DNA of 57,842 bases from an uncultured Alistipes sp. (GTDB lineage Bacteria > Bacteroidota > Bacteroidia > Bacteroidales > Rikenellaceae). The stretch spans positions 1-57,842 of the forward strand of contig CAUHCL010000002.1 of the NCBI GenBank assembly GCA_959604655.1. The letters are read 5' to 3'. Of the stretch, positions 44,031 through 54,394 are shown piece after piece. The position numbers and the translations under genes are program-made. Each line of letters starts with the position of its first letter. Position 1 is the first letter of the stretch. The notes beneath the pieces were generated by a model. It was not told where the DNA came from and searched no databases. It saw only the letters and a program-made list of their open reading frames with translations.

Positions 44031-44768
44031 TCAGAACGTCCACTTCGCGGCCAGAGTGGGAATGGCGTAGAAACCTTTCGCCACGAAATTGTTCGTCAGT
44101 TCGACCTCGCCGCCGACGCTCAGATGAACGTTGTCCCAGCCCTTTATTTTTCGGAGGTTCACCCAGAACTGCGGCTCCGAGAAGAATATGTGCGTGGTAT
44201 TCTGCCAGGCACGTGCCTCGCGCCAGAAATCGAAAAACCCGTTGAACGTGCACCAACCCTTGGCGAAATCGATGCCCCACACGCCCGTTATCTGGAAATT
44301 GCTCTCCTTCTTGCAGCCCGAGGCGTCGACGGTATGGGGAATGTACTTATACATGAACGTAAGCGACCACGTTTTGGTGAAATCCTTCGAATGGCCCGAA
44401 TAGGTGGGACCTATCAGCCACGCGTTGTTGTACGAACCCGCCGCCTTGCTCAGGCCGCCGTCGTACTCCAGATGGGCCGACAACCAGTTCATCTTCGAAT
44501 TTTTCCAGAAACACAGCTCGCGCGAGATCTCCCAGTAGGCGCCCTTCACGCCGCTGTTGTAATCCAGATCAATGAAGAAGAAGGTGCTTCCGAACGAATC
44601 GGCGCGGAACATCTCCACGGTGGTGGTGATGGGTGCGCGTCCGTCCGAACCCGCCGTTTTGTCGAGATCGTCGTAGAGATGGCGGCCGAAATCGTAATGG
44701 AACTGAAGATTCTGGGCCGAAACGCCCGCACCGACGAACAACAACGCGAGTAGCAGAAGTTTTTTCAT
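44031..44768 (-). CDS. DUF5020-family outer-membrane protein (Tsx-like)
   Basis: A 245-residue exported beta-barrel protein: signal peptide ending GVSA, then strands such as NLQFHYDFGRHLYDDLD and TFFFIDLDYNSGVKGAYWEI. The family resembles nucleoside-specific channels and is often found with purine or pyrimidine permeases. Here it is 48 bases after a uracil/xanthine permease gene. It may therefore be the outer-membrane pore for the same nucleobase. That role is inferred from context. Confidence 0.8.
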   Translation of the reverse strand: MKKLLLLALLFVGAGVSAQNLQFHYDFGRHLYDDLDKTAGSDGRAPITTTVEMFRADSFGSTFFFIDLDYNSGVKGAYWEISRELCFWKNSKMNWLSAHLEYDGGLSKAAGSYNNAWLIGPTYSGHSKDFTKTWSLTFMYKYIPHTVDASGCKKESNFQITGVWGIDFAKGWCTFNGFFDFWREARAWQNTTHIFFSEPQFWVNLRKIKGWDNVHLSVGGEVELTNNFVAKGFYAIPTLAAKWTF

Positions 44769-44816
44769 AATAATTTGTTTTTGGGTTTATTGCAATGTAT
44801 AAAACTGTTGCGCAGG

Positions 44817-46178
44817 CTATTTGTCCGTTACGCGGTTCACCTCGAAATCGACCGAGGTGTCGCCTTGCAGATCGCGGCCGAACTCGTAATCCTTACCCGG
44901 CAGCACGGCATTGAGCGCTATGCCTACTATGGCGGCCACGGCGAGTCCCGACAGCGAGGTGAAGCCCAGCGACACGGCGTCGCCCGCGCCGTACTTGATG
45001 CCGATGGCCAGCACCAGTATGATGGCGGCTATGATGACATTGCGCGAAGCGGTGAAATCGACCCTGTTCTCCACGATGTTGCGTATGCCCACGGCCGAGA
45101 TCATACCGTAGAGCACCAGCGACACGCCGCCGATGGTCGCCGTGGGCATGGAGCTGACCAGCGCGGCGAATTTGGGCGAGAACGAGAACAGTATGGCGAA
45201 GACAGCAGCCAGACGTATCACGCGGGGGTCGAACACCTTGGTCAGGTTCAGCACGCCCGTATTCTCGCCGTAGGTGGTGTTGGCGGGAGCGCCGAAAAGC
45301 GACGCCAGCGACGTGGCCAGGCCGTCGCCCGCCAGCGTGCGGTGCAGCCCGGGATCGGCCAGATAGTTGCGACCCACGGTCGACGAGATGGCGCACATGT
45401 CGCCTATGTGCTCCACCATGGTGGCCAGCGCGATGGGCATTATGGTTATGACCGACGACAGGGCCAGCCCCCAGTCGGGCGACGAGAAGATGGAGAACAC
45501 GGTGTCGCTCATCCTGAACGGCAGTCCGATCCACGAAGCGTCGGCCACGGCCGAGAAATCGGCCCTGCCGAACACGGCCGCCACGGCATACGAACCCGCC
45601 ACGCCCAGCAGGATGGGAACGATGCGCACCATGCCGCGGCCCCAGATGTTGCTGACTACGATAATGGCTATGGCCAGAATGGCGATCCACCAGTCGGCCG
45701 AGCAGTTGGCGATGGCCGAGCCCGAGAGGATCAGACCTATGGATATGATGATGGGACCCGTCACGATGGGCGGGAAATAGCTCATCACGCGCTTGGCGCC
45801 GAAGACGGCGAACAGCCCCGCCAGTACGAAATAGAGCACGCCCGCGAAGAACACGCCGAGGCAGGCGTAAGGCAGGGCCTCGGCGGCCGACAGCCCCTGC
45901 GCCATGCCCATCTCCTTCACCGCGGCGTAACCGCCGATGAAGGCGAACGACGACCCCAGAAACGCGGGGACCTTGAATCGTGTGACAAGATGGAACAGCA
46001 GCGTGCCGAGACCCGCGAAGAGCAGCGTGGCCGAGACGGAGAGTCCCGTAATGGCGGGCACGAGTACCGTGGCGCCGAACATGGCGAACATGTGCTGGAG
46101 ACCCAGCGCGAGCATTTTGGGTTTGCCGAGCGAACGGGCGTCGCAGACCGCGCCGTCGCGAAGATTGGAATTAGCCAT
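44817..46178 (-). CDS. uracil/xanthine permease, NCS2 family
   Basis: An inner-membrane nucleobase transporter, probably a proton symporter. The 453-residue protein has about 14 hydrophobic segments. Family motifs include LGLQHMFAMFGATVLVP near the start and NTTYGENTGVLNLTKVFDPR, the NCS2 signature. Uracil or xanthine cannot be told apart from sequence by eye. Start at MANSNLRDG (46178). A promoter 124 bases upstream leaves a long leader that may hold a regulatory RNA. Confidence 0.92.
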   Translation of the reverse strand: MANSNLRDGAVCDARSLGKPKMLALGLQHMFAMFGATVLVPAITGLSVSATLLFAGLGTLLFHLVTRFKVPAFLGSSFAFIGGYAAVKEMGMAQGLSAAEALPYACLGVFFAGVLYFVLAGLFAVFGAKRVMSYFPPIVTGPIIISIGLILSGSAIANCSADWWIAILAIAIIVVSNIWGRGMVRIVPILLGVAGSYAVAAVFGRADFSAVADASWIGLPFRMSDTVFSIFSSPDWGLALSSVITIMPIALATMVEHIGDMCAISSTVGRNYLADPGLHRTLAGDGLATSLASLFGAPANTTYGENTGVLNLTKVFDPRVIRLAAVFAILFSFSPKFAALVSSMPTATIGGVSLVLYGMISAVGIRNIVENRVDFTASRNVIIAAIILVLAIGIKYGAGDAVSLGFTSLSGLAVAAIVGIALNAVLPGKDYEFGRDLQGDTSVDFEVNRVTDK

Positions 46179-46301
46179 TATGAATCGAGTTTTGGAATGT
46201 CGTCTCCGCACGCGCCGCAACGAAAGACGCCGCAGGCCCTTCGATCGTAAAGACCGTCGGTCCGATGCGGCATCGTATTGGTCAAGCGGCATTCATCCGC
46301 A

Positions 46302-46333
46302 CAAAGATATTCCGTTCGGACATATAATCCAAA
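46302..46333 (-). promoter_or_regulatory. permease promoter
   Basis: On the minus strand TTTG (46330-46333), 20 bases, TATCTTTG (46302-46309). Confidence 0.55.
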
Positions 46334-46393
46334 CATACGGGCGGCAATCGGCAGAAAATATTCAGACTTCGCGTTTTCATCGCAACATCCGCT

Positions 46394-46487
46394 GTTCGCC
46401 GTCGGCGGCAGGAGTGCGCGAGCCTCGGCGAGCAGCAGTCCGCCGCGTGGGGCGGCGGCGAACTGCCGATATCGCTATGCGATATCG
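46394..46487 (+). repeat. family A structured repeat, copy A6
   Basis: Full core. The terminal hairpin is CGATATCGC (46467-46475), loop TAT, GCGATATCG (46479-46487). Confidence 0.85.
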
Positions 46488-46560
46488 ATCAATAAACACG
46501 CAAAAAAAATTCGGCCGAGAGACCCGACCGAACGATTCGTTACCCGATTCCGCGCGAACG

Positions 46561-47211
46561 TCAGAACATGTAGGCCACGCCGACATAGAAGTTACGCGTA
46601 TTGAGCTTATAACCGATATCGTTGCTCTTGGCGATATCGATCAGGCCCCAGTCGTAGCCGAGAAATATCTGGTAGTGGTCGTAGAGCTGCACGCCGCCAC
46701 GAATGCCCAATCCGAAGTCGAAGCGGTTCAGGCCGCCCTGCGAGCCGAAAGTATCGTACTTTTCGGTGGTGTTGCCGCTCTCCAGCTTATTCTTGCCGCC
46801 GATGCCCACGGCGAAGTAGGGACCGAACGTACCGAACAGACTGACGTTGCCCGACTGTCCCACCGTATGGCGGTAACCGATGTGGAGGGGAATCTCCAGA
46901 TAATAGGGACGAACGATGTTGTTCACAGCCTCGTCGTCGACCGAGGTGTTGAACTCGGCACCCTTGGAGCTTACCAGCAGCGATCCATCGAAATAGAATC
47001 CGTCGAGGATGAACGCGGCGCCCATCTCCACCTTGAATCCGACGTTGAAACCCACGCGCGAGTCGGCGTCGAGCGACATGCCCGAGGCGTGCATCGAATA
47101 CGAGCTGAAATTCACGCCTCCCGTAACGCCGTAACGGATACCGTGCTCCTGGGCAGACACGACGGCCGAGATCAACAGCGCGAACGATAATAATGGTAGA
47201 AATCTTTTCAT
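46561..47211 (-). CDS. outer-membrane beta-barrel protein, PorT/porin-like
   Basis: A 216-residue exported protein: signal peptide ending VVSA, then GIRYGVTGGVNFSSYSMHAS and evenly spaced amphipathic strands ending VGVAYMF with a terminal Phe. This is typical of the Bacteroidota eight-stranded barrel family (OMP_b-brl). Function unknown. It is transcribed alone; its downstream region is repeat A6. Confidence 0.85.
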   Translation of the reverse strand: MKRFLPLLSFALLISAVVSAQEHGIRYGVTGGVNFSSYSMHASGMSLDADSRVGFNVGFKVEMGAAFILDGFYFDGSLLVSSKGAEFNTSVDDEAVNNIVRPYYLEIPLHIGYRHTVGQSGNVSLFGTFGPYFAVGIGGKNKLESGNTTEKYDTFGSQGGLNRFDFGLGIRGGVQLYDHYQIFLGYDWGLIDIAKSNDIGYKLNTRNFYVGVAYMF

Positions 47212-47325
47212 GACATTAAGTGTTTAGTTAACATTCGATCCTCCATCTGCAAAAAGGATGCAAACACGGCCCGCACGCAATCTTTTTATCGCCCCGAGGC
47301 CGTGCGGACACGCTCCGTCGCCCGT

Positions 47326-47420
47326 CGGGCGGCAGCCTGCGGAGACTGCAAACGAGCGCAGCGAATATTTGCGGGCCTCCGCGCGCCGAGGCTGCGGCCC
47401 GCGCAGTTCTGACGAACTGC
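47326..47420 (+). repeat. family B structured repeat, copy B5
   Basis: CGGGCGGCAGCCTGCGGAG with CTCCGCGCGCCGAGGCTGC. Inner GCAAA/TTTGC stem. Terminal hairpin GCAGTTC (47403-47409), loop TGAC, GAACTGC (47414-47420). Confidence 0.85.
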
Positions 47421-47587
47421 ATTTCTTTGTCTCTCGTCGCAGGCGTAACGTCTGTTTATGAATATAATATTTCATTCTATACACACGCGTCAGCCCGGCC
47501 CGCGCAGAAGCGATTTCGGACGAAGAGCGGCCGCGGCGACGAAGCGTTAAGAATCGGAGACTTTTTGACATCAAAAGGCGGCATAAT

Positions 47588-47629
47588 CGTTTGAGATGCC
47601 AATCCTCACTTACGTTCGGTGGCATGACG
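47588..47629 (-). repeat. family B flank segment
   Basis: Near-identical in reverse to 19861-19904. It contains GGATTGGCATCTCAAACG and CGTCATGCCACCGAA. It marks the far end of the B6 element. Confidence 0.7.
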
Positions 47630-47660
47630 GGCTATCTTTCGGAAAACAGGCGTTACGCCT

Positions 47661-47756
47661 GCGACTCGCCAGAGTCGCGCGGGCCGCCGCCCCCCCCAGC
47701 GGAGGCCCGCAGTCGTTCGCGAATGCTCACTCGCTCCCTCCGCAGGCTGCTGCCCG
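47661..47756 (-). repeat. family B structured repeat, copy B6
   Basis: Reverse orientation. The terminal hairpin is GCGACTC (47661-47667), loop GCCA, GAGTCGC (47672-47678). A run of eight C at 47690-47697 lies in the stem. Right arm CCCTCCGCAGGCTGC. Confidence 0.82.
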
Positions 47757-47803
47757 AACAACCGCGGCCGCCGAAGATAAGTTTTACCCGAGATCGTCAG
47801 CCT

Positions 47804-47896
47804 GCGGTTCTTCAGAACCGCGCAGTTCGCCGCCGCCCCCTCGCGGCGGACTGCTACTCGCTTTCGGCTCGTGCGCGTCCTCCGCCGTCGGCGAAC
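47804..47896 (-). repeat. family A structured repeat, copy A7
   Basis: Reverse-oriented core. The terminal hairpin is GCGGTTC (47804-47810), loop TTCA, GAACCGC (47815-47821). Confidence 0.82.
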
Positions 47897-47946
47897 GGCA
47901 GGCCGCGGCCCGAATTCCGCATAAGCTCGGCAAAATCGCAAATAAA

Positions 47947-47979
47947 TTTGCTTTTGCGCTCGGCTTATTCGTACCTTTG
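47947..47979 (+). promoter_or_regulatory. rpe promoter
   Basis: TTTG (47947-47950), 21 bases, TACCTTTG (47972-47979), 19 bases before the start. Confidence 0.6.
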
Positions 47980-47998
47980 CACTATAAATTCAATCGTT

Positions 47999-48652
47999 AT
48001 GACACGCATCATATCGCCATCGATACTCTCGGCCGACTTCGGCAACCTCGAACGCGACATCCGCATGATCGACCGCAGCGCGGCCGAATGGGTGCACGTG
48101 GACGTCATGGACGGCGTATTCGTACCCAACATATCGTTCGGATTCCCCGTCATGAAACCCCTGCGCCGCGCGACGCGCAAGGTGCTCGACGTACACCTTA
48201 TGATAACCGATCCCGAACGCTACACGCGCCGTTTCGTCGAGGCAGGAGCCGATTGGGTCACGTTCCACCACGAAGCCACGCGCGACATCGCGGGCTGCAT
48301 AGCCTCCATACGCGGAGCGGGGGCCAAGGTCGGAATCTCCATAAAGCCCGCCACGGCGCCCGAGGTGCTGCGCGACCTGCTGCCCGAAATCGACATGGTG
48401 CTGGTCATGAGCGTCGAACCCGGGTTCGGCGGCCAGTCGTTCATACCCGAGTCGCTCGACAAGATACGCGCACTGGAGGGCATACGCCGCCGAGCGGGAC
48501 TCGGATTCCTCATCGAGGTCGACGGCGGCATATCGGCCGCCAACGCCGCCGAGGTATTCGCCGCGGGAGCCGACGCGCTGGTAGCGGGCAGCGCGGTATT
48601 CGGCGCCGCCGACCCCGAAGCCGAGATACGCAAGATGCTGGAGGCCCGCTAA
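47999..48652 (+). CDS. rpe: ribulose-phosphate 3-epimerase
   Basis: Interconverts ribulose and xylulose 5-phosphates in the pentose phosphate pathway. The 217-residue TIM barrel has ISPSILSADFGNLERDI, HVDVMDGVFVPNISFG, VDVHLMI-type LDVHLMITDP, VMSVEPGFGGQSFI and IEVDGGI, all diagnostic. The ATG at 47999 lies just after a clear promoter; longer upstream frames run through repeats. It also feeds the Kdo branch through ribulose 5-phosphate. Confidence 0.97.
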   Translation: MTRIISPSILSADFGNLERDIRMIDRSAAEWVHVDVMDGVFVPNISFGFPVMKPLRRATRKVLDVHLMITDPERYTRRFVEAGADWVTFHHEATRDIAGCIASIRGAGAKVGISIKPATAPEVLRDLLPEIDMVLVMSVEPGFGGQSFIPESLDKIRALEGIRRRAGLGFLIEVDGGISAANAAEVFAAGADALVAGSAVFGAADPEAEIRKMLEAR

Positions 48653-48674
48653 CCGACACCACAAACGCAAGACG

Positions 48675-50621
<1,947 letters not shown>

Positions 50622-50625
50622 AGCC

Positions 50626-51747
50626 ATGTACCGTAAATCAATAATCGCCGCACTCGCCGCCGCATGCGCCGCCGTGGCGTGCGCACCGCAGCCCACCACC
50701 ATGAAGCAGGCGGCCGAAGGGCTGTTCCTCGTGGGCACGGCCCTCAACGAAAGACAGATCACGGGGCGCGACACCGCCGCCCTGAGGGTCGTGTGCGAAC
50801 ACTACGACGCCATAGTGGCCGAGAACTGCATGAAAAGCGAATCGCTGCACCCCGAGCGCGACCGCTACGCGTTCGACATGGCCGACCGTTTCGTCGAATT
50901 CGGCGAGCGCAACGGCATGACCGTCACGGGCCACACGCTCATATGGCATTCGCAGCTGCCGCAATGGTTCGTCCGCGGCGACGACGGCGAGCTGCGCTCG
51001 GCCGAGGAACTGAAAGCGATAATGAAAGAGCACATCCACACCGTCGTGGGCCGCTACAAGGGGCGCATCAAGGGTTGGGACGTGGTGAACGAGGCCATAA
51101 TGGAGGACGGCAGCTACCGCCGCTCGCCCTTTTACGAGATTCTGGGCGAGGAATTCATCCCGCTCGCGTTCCAATACGCCCACGAGGCCGACCCCGATGC
51201 CGAGCTCTACTACAACGACTACAACATGTGGTTCGCGGGCAAGCGCGACGCCGTGGTGAAGCTCGTGGGCGAGCTGCGCCGCCGCGGCCTGCGCATCGAC
51301 GCCGTGGGCATGCAGAGCCACATGGGCATGGGACATCCCGACTTCGCCGAGTACGAAAAGAGCATACGCGCCTATGCCGACGCGGGCGTGAAGGTGATGA
51401 TAACCGAGTTCGACATGAGCGCCCTGCCCTCGCCCTACGTCGGAGCCGACATAGCGCAGGGCGGCATGGAGCGCGACCGTGCGCTGAACCCCTACCCCGA
51501 TTCGCTGCCCGCCGAGGCCGCCGCCGAGTGGCAGGCCCGCATGGAGCAGGCATTCGACATCATGCTGCGCAACAGCGACGCCATATCGCGCGTGACGTTC
51601 TGGGGCGTGAGCGACGGCGATTCGTGGCTCAACGGCTTCCCCGTGCGCGGACGCACCGATTATCCGCTGCCGTTCGACCGTCGGCACGAAGCCAAGCCCG
51701 TGGTAGCCGAATTTATCAGAAAATGCAACATCGCAAAAGGAAAATAG
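50626..51747 (+). CDS. endo-1,4-beta-xylanase, GH10, lipoprotein
   Basis: Cleaves xylan backbones. The 373-residue lipoprotein (signal ending AAVACA) shows the GH10 barrel with acid/base Glu156 in GWDVVNEAIMED and nucleophile Glu261 in ITEFDMSAL. Conserved GHTLIWHSQLPQW and WGVSDGDSWL are also present. It starts 4 bases after the ABC-F gene and ends 6 bases before rlmB, so it is embedded in housekeeping genes rather than a polysaccharide utilization locus. That placement is odd for a xylanase. Confidence 0.94.
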   Translation: MYRKSIIAALAAACAAVACAPQPTTMKQAAEGLFLVGTALNERQITGRDTAALRVVCEHYDAIVAENCMKSESLHPERDRYAFDMADRFVEFGERNGMTVTGHTLIWHSQLPQWFVRGDDGELRSAEELKAIMKEHIHTVVGRYKGRIKGWDVVNEAIMEDGSYRRSPFYEILGEEFIPLAFQYAHEADPDAELYYNDYNMWFAGKRDAVVKLVGELRRRGLRIDAVGMQSHMGMGHPDFAEYEKSIRAYADAGVKVMITEFDMSALPSPYVGADIAQGGMERDRALNPYPDSLPAEAAAEWQARMEQAFDIMLRNSDAISRVTFWGVSDGDSWLNGFPVRGRTDYPLPFDRRHEAKPVVAEFIRKCNIAKGK

Positions 51748-51753
51748 ACTGAC

Positions 51754-52488
51754 ATGGATAACAACATAGTATTCGGAATCCGCCCCGTGGCCGAGGCCAT
51801 CGAGTCGGGCAAGCAAATCGAAAAACTCTATCTGCGCAAAGGCGCCGAGGGCCAGCTCATGACCGAGCTGCGCGATCTGGCGTTCCGCCACCGCATACGC
51901 GTGCAGGAGGTGCCGACAGAGAAACTCAACCGCCTCGTAAAGGGCAACCACCAGGGAGCCGTGGCGCAGATCGCACCCATCGAGTATGTGGAGCTGACCG
52001 ATATTCTGGAGCGCGTGCCCGATGACGAAACGCCGCTCATAGTGCTGTTCGACGGCGTGACCGACGTGCGCAACTTCGGCGGCATAGCCCGCTCGGCCGA
52101 GTGCGCGGGGGCGCACGGACTAATCACGCCTCTGAAGAACTCGGCGCCCGTCAACTCCGAGGCCATGCGGTCGTCGGCAGGCGCGCTGAGCCGCATACCC
52201 GTGTGCCGCGTAGGTTCGATACGCAACACCGTGAAGGCGTTGCAGGCCGAAGGATTTCAGGCCGTAGCCGCCACCGAGAAGAGCCGCAAGCTGCTCTACG
52301 ACGCCGACCTGCGCAAGCCCACCGTAATCATCATGGGTTCGGAGGAGACGGGAATATCGAAAGAGGTACTGAAATTGTGCGACGAGCAGCTGGCCATACC
52401 CTTAATCGGAGCCGTGGAGTCGCTCAACGTGTCGGCCGCCGCGGCCGTCATGCTCTTCGAGGTCGTACGCCAGCGGATAGGCGACTGA
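51754..52488 (+). CDS. rlmB: 23S rRNA 2'-O-ribose methyltransferase RlmB, SpoU family
   Basis: Methylates a guanosine ribose in the 23S rRNA peptidyl-transferase region. The 244-residue protein has an N-terminal substrate-binding domain (about 1-75; FGIRPVAEAIESG) and the SPOUT domain. Its motifs are FDGVTDVRNFGGIARSAECAG, IIMGSEETGISKEVLKLCD and IPLIGAVESLNVSAAAAVML, with the trefoil knot. A family B repeat starts within 10 bases of the stop. Confidence 0.93.
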   Translation: MDNNIVFGIRPVAEAIESGKQIEKLYLRKGAEGQLMTELRDLAFRHRIRVQEVPTEKLNRLVKGNHQGAVAQIAPIEYVELTDILERVPDDETPLIVLFDGVTDVRNFGGIARSAECAGAHGLITPLKNSAPVNSEAMRSSAGALSRIPVCRVGSIRNTVKALQAEGFQAVAATEKSRKLLYDADLRKPTVIIMGSEETGISKEVLKLCDEQLAIPLIGAVESLNVSAAAAVMLFEVVRQRIGD

Positions 52489-52497
52489 CGAAGCCCC

Positions 52498-52586
52498 TGC
52501 CGCAGCCTGCGGAGAACGCAACGATGCGAATGCCGTTGCGGGCCTCCGCGCGCCGAGACTGCGGCCCGCGCAGTTCTGCGAACTGC
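52498..52586 (+). repeat. family B structured repeat, copy B7
   Basis: GCCGCAGCCTGCGGAG with CTCCGCGCGCCGAGACTGC. Inner GCAACG/CGTTGC stem. Terminal hairpin GCAGTTC (52570-52576), loop TGC, GAACTGC (52580-52586). Confidence 0.85.
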
Positions 52587-52621
52587 ATCTATTGAAAAAT
52601 AACCGTTTTAAATTCACCCTC

Positions 52622-54370
52622 ATGCCGAACCGATTCATCCGTAAAACCGCCGAGGCGATGCGGTCGCTCGTCCGCTCGCTGGCCGCCCATCCCGTCGAGA
52701 TGGCTATCGCGCTGCACGCCTGCGTCGCCGTATGCGTCATGGAGACGGGCGATACCTATCCGCCCGAAATCGCGCCGTGGATGCGGCCCGCCATGCTCGC
52801 ACCCGTATTCATAGCCACGGCATACTGCCTCAACGCCATATTCACACGCGGCGCGGCCCGCACGGCATACTACCTGTGGTGGCTGCCCTACGCCGCGACG
52901 GCGTTCATCCCCAACCTCGTCCAATGGACCGAGACATCGGCATACATAGTCACCAACATAGCGCTGCTGCCGCTGCTGCTGATTTCATTCCGCCTGCAAC
53001 GCGACAACGACCGTTTCGTCGACGAGGCGGCGCACACTGCGCTGGCCGCAGCCACGGGAATAGCGTTCGCCGCGGTAATCGAGCTGCTGTTCTGGCTCAC
53101 CTACATGTCGGTGATCTACATCTTCGATCTGCATGAGGTGAAGCACATGGGCACCTGCTCGTCATCGGTCTCGTTCATAGTGCTCGCACCCGCGATATTC
53201 TTCGCCGTGAAGGACAACACCCGACTCGACGCGCATGCGGCGGGCCGCACGGGCGACATGCTGCTGAACTTCATAGTGACACCCGCGCTGCTGCTCTACA
53301 ACGTCATACTCTACGTCTACGCCGCGAAGATACTCCTAACGTGGTCGCTGCCCAAAGGCGGCATAGCCAACATGGTCTTCGCATTCACCATGACGGCCGT
53401 GGCGGTGAAAGCCTTGCAGCAGTTCGTCGGACGCCGCCACTACGACCGCTATTTCGACCGTTTCAGCCTGCTGGCCGTACCGCTCGTCGTACTATTCTGG
53501 ATCGGTGCGCTGCGCCGCGTGGTAGAATACGGACTTACCGAGTGGCGTTTCTACATGATCCTGTGCGGAATAGTCATGACGGTGTGCATAGCGCTGTTTC
53601 TCTCGCGCCGCACGGGTCGCTACATAGCCGTGGCACTCACGGCCTTCGCGCTGCTCTTCTGTTCGGCATACATACCGCCTCTGAAAGCCGAGAACGTAGC
53701 CCTGCGTTCGCAGATATGCCGCGCACGCAATACGGCGCGCGAGCTGGGAATCCTGACTGCCGACGGCACACTGCGCCTCGGCACACGCGCGGAGTCGGAC
53801 TCGCTGCAACGCGATCTGCACCGACGGTTGTACCAGTCGCTGGACTACATCGACAGCCGCGACACGCTTCGTCTGGCCCGCGAGTTCGGCCTCCGACGCA
53901 GCAAAGACTATCTGGCCTCACTGTCGCCCCAAACGGAGTCTTACGCGCTGCGCCGCACGGACAACGAGATCGAGATCATCGAGGCGGCGGCAGATTACAT
54001 GTATATCTACTACGACAACTACATGGCCTCGGAGCAGGCAAAGGAACTGCTGCCGATAGATGGATTCAGCCATATAATAGCCAAGGCGGTGAATTTCGAA
54101 CGCAGCACGTTCGCCGAGGGCGAGACGCCCGCCATAGAGATCGACGGCTGCCGCATCGACCCCGATGCGCTGCTCGACACCATGCTGGCGCAGTCGGGTT
54201 TCTCGCGCGCGAACATGCCCACCGAGGAATGGCTCGACCGACACAGCAAGGAGTTCCTGACTTTCAGGAGCGATTCGGTCATAATCGTCTTCGAACGCAT
54301 GCAGCTCGCCACCGACGAGGGCAAGTGGATCATAACGTCGGCCGAAGATCTGTTTACAGCCATAAAATAG
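52622..54370 (+). CDS. DUF4153 multi-spanning membrane protein
   Basis: A 582-residue protein with about ten membrane helices in its first 350 residues (for example AMLAPVFIATAYCLNAIF, VIELLFWLTYMSVIYIFDL), followed by a soluble C-terminal domain of about 210 residues. This is the DUF4153 arrangement common in Bacteroidota. Function unknown. The ATG at 52622 is preferred to an upstream TTG because it avoids the repeat. Confidence 0.82.
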   Translation: MPNRFIRKTAEAMRSLVRSLAAHPVEMAIALHACVAVCVMETGDTYPPEIAPWMRPAMLAPVFIATAYCLNAIFTRGAARTAYYLWWLPYAATAFIPNLVQWTETSAYIVTNIALLPLLLISFRLQRDNDRFVDEAAHTALAAATGIAFAAVIELLFWLTYMSVIYIFDLHEVKHMGTCSSSVSFIVLAPAIFFAVKDNTRLDAHAAGRTGDMLLNFIVTPALLLYNVILYVYAAKILLTWSLPKGGIANMVFAFTMTAVAVKALQQFVGRRHYDRYFDRFSLLAVPLVVLFWIGALRRVVEYGLTEWRFYMILCGIVMTVCIALFLSRRTGRYIAVALTAFALLFCSAYIPPLKAENVALRSQICRARNTARELGILTADGTLRLGTRAESDSLQRDLHRRLYQSLDYIDSRDTLRLAREFGLRRSKDYLASLSPQTESYALRRTDNEIEIIEAAADYMYIYYDNYMASEQAKELLPIDGFSHIIAKAVNFERSTFAEGETPAIEIDGCRIDPDALLDTMLAQSGFSRANMPTEEWLDRHSKEFLTFRSDSVIIVFERMQLATDEGKWIITSAEDLFTAIK

Positions 54371-54394
54371 GCAATCGTATATTTCAAAGCATTG

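Larger units (their letters stand above)
46179..46560. other. intergenic: permease leader and repeat A6
   Basis: A 382-base gap. It contains the long permease leader with palindromic segments (CGATGCCGCATCG in minus), the promoter (46302-46333) and repeat A6 (46394-46487). Confidence 0.65.
47212..47998. other. large intergenic repeat cluster
   Basis: A 787-base gap. It contains repeat B5 (47326-47420), an AGGCGTAACG-CTGTTT segment (47441-47457), a B-flank (47588-47629), repeat B6 (47661-47756), a fragment of the 19768 stem-loop (47767-47780), repeat A7 (47804-47896) and the rpe promoter. No gene seen. Confidence 0.75.

Noticed and set aside
44775..46250. A 491-residue plus-strand frame opposite the permease gene, and similar long antisense frames opposite lon, recN, galK, the GH2 genes and others
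   Set aside because: They are mirror frames of strongly conserved genes in GC-rich DNA. They are rich in Arg, His, Gly and Val with no domain, signal or start context.
47591..47998. N-terminal extension of ribulose-phosphate epimerase
   Set aside because: It translates repeats B6 and A7 and crosses the promoter; the epimerase begins at MTRIISPSIL.
47212..47998. CRISPR-like repeat cluster
   Set aside because: The repeats are not regularly spaced, are in mixed orientation, are also found singly elsewhere, and no cas gene is nearby.
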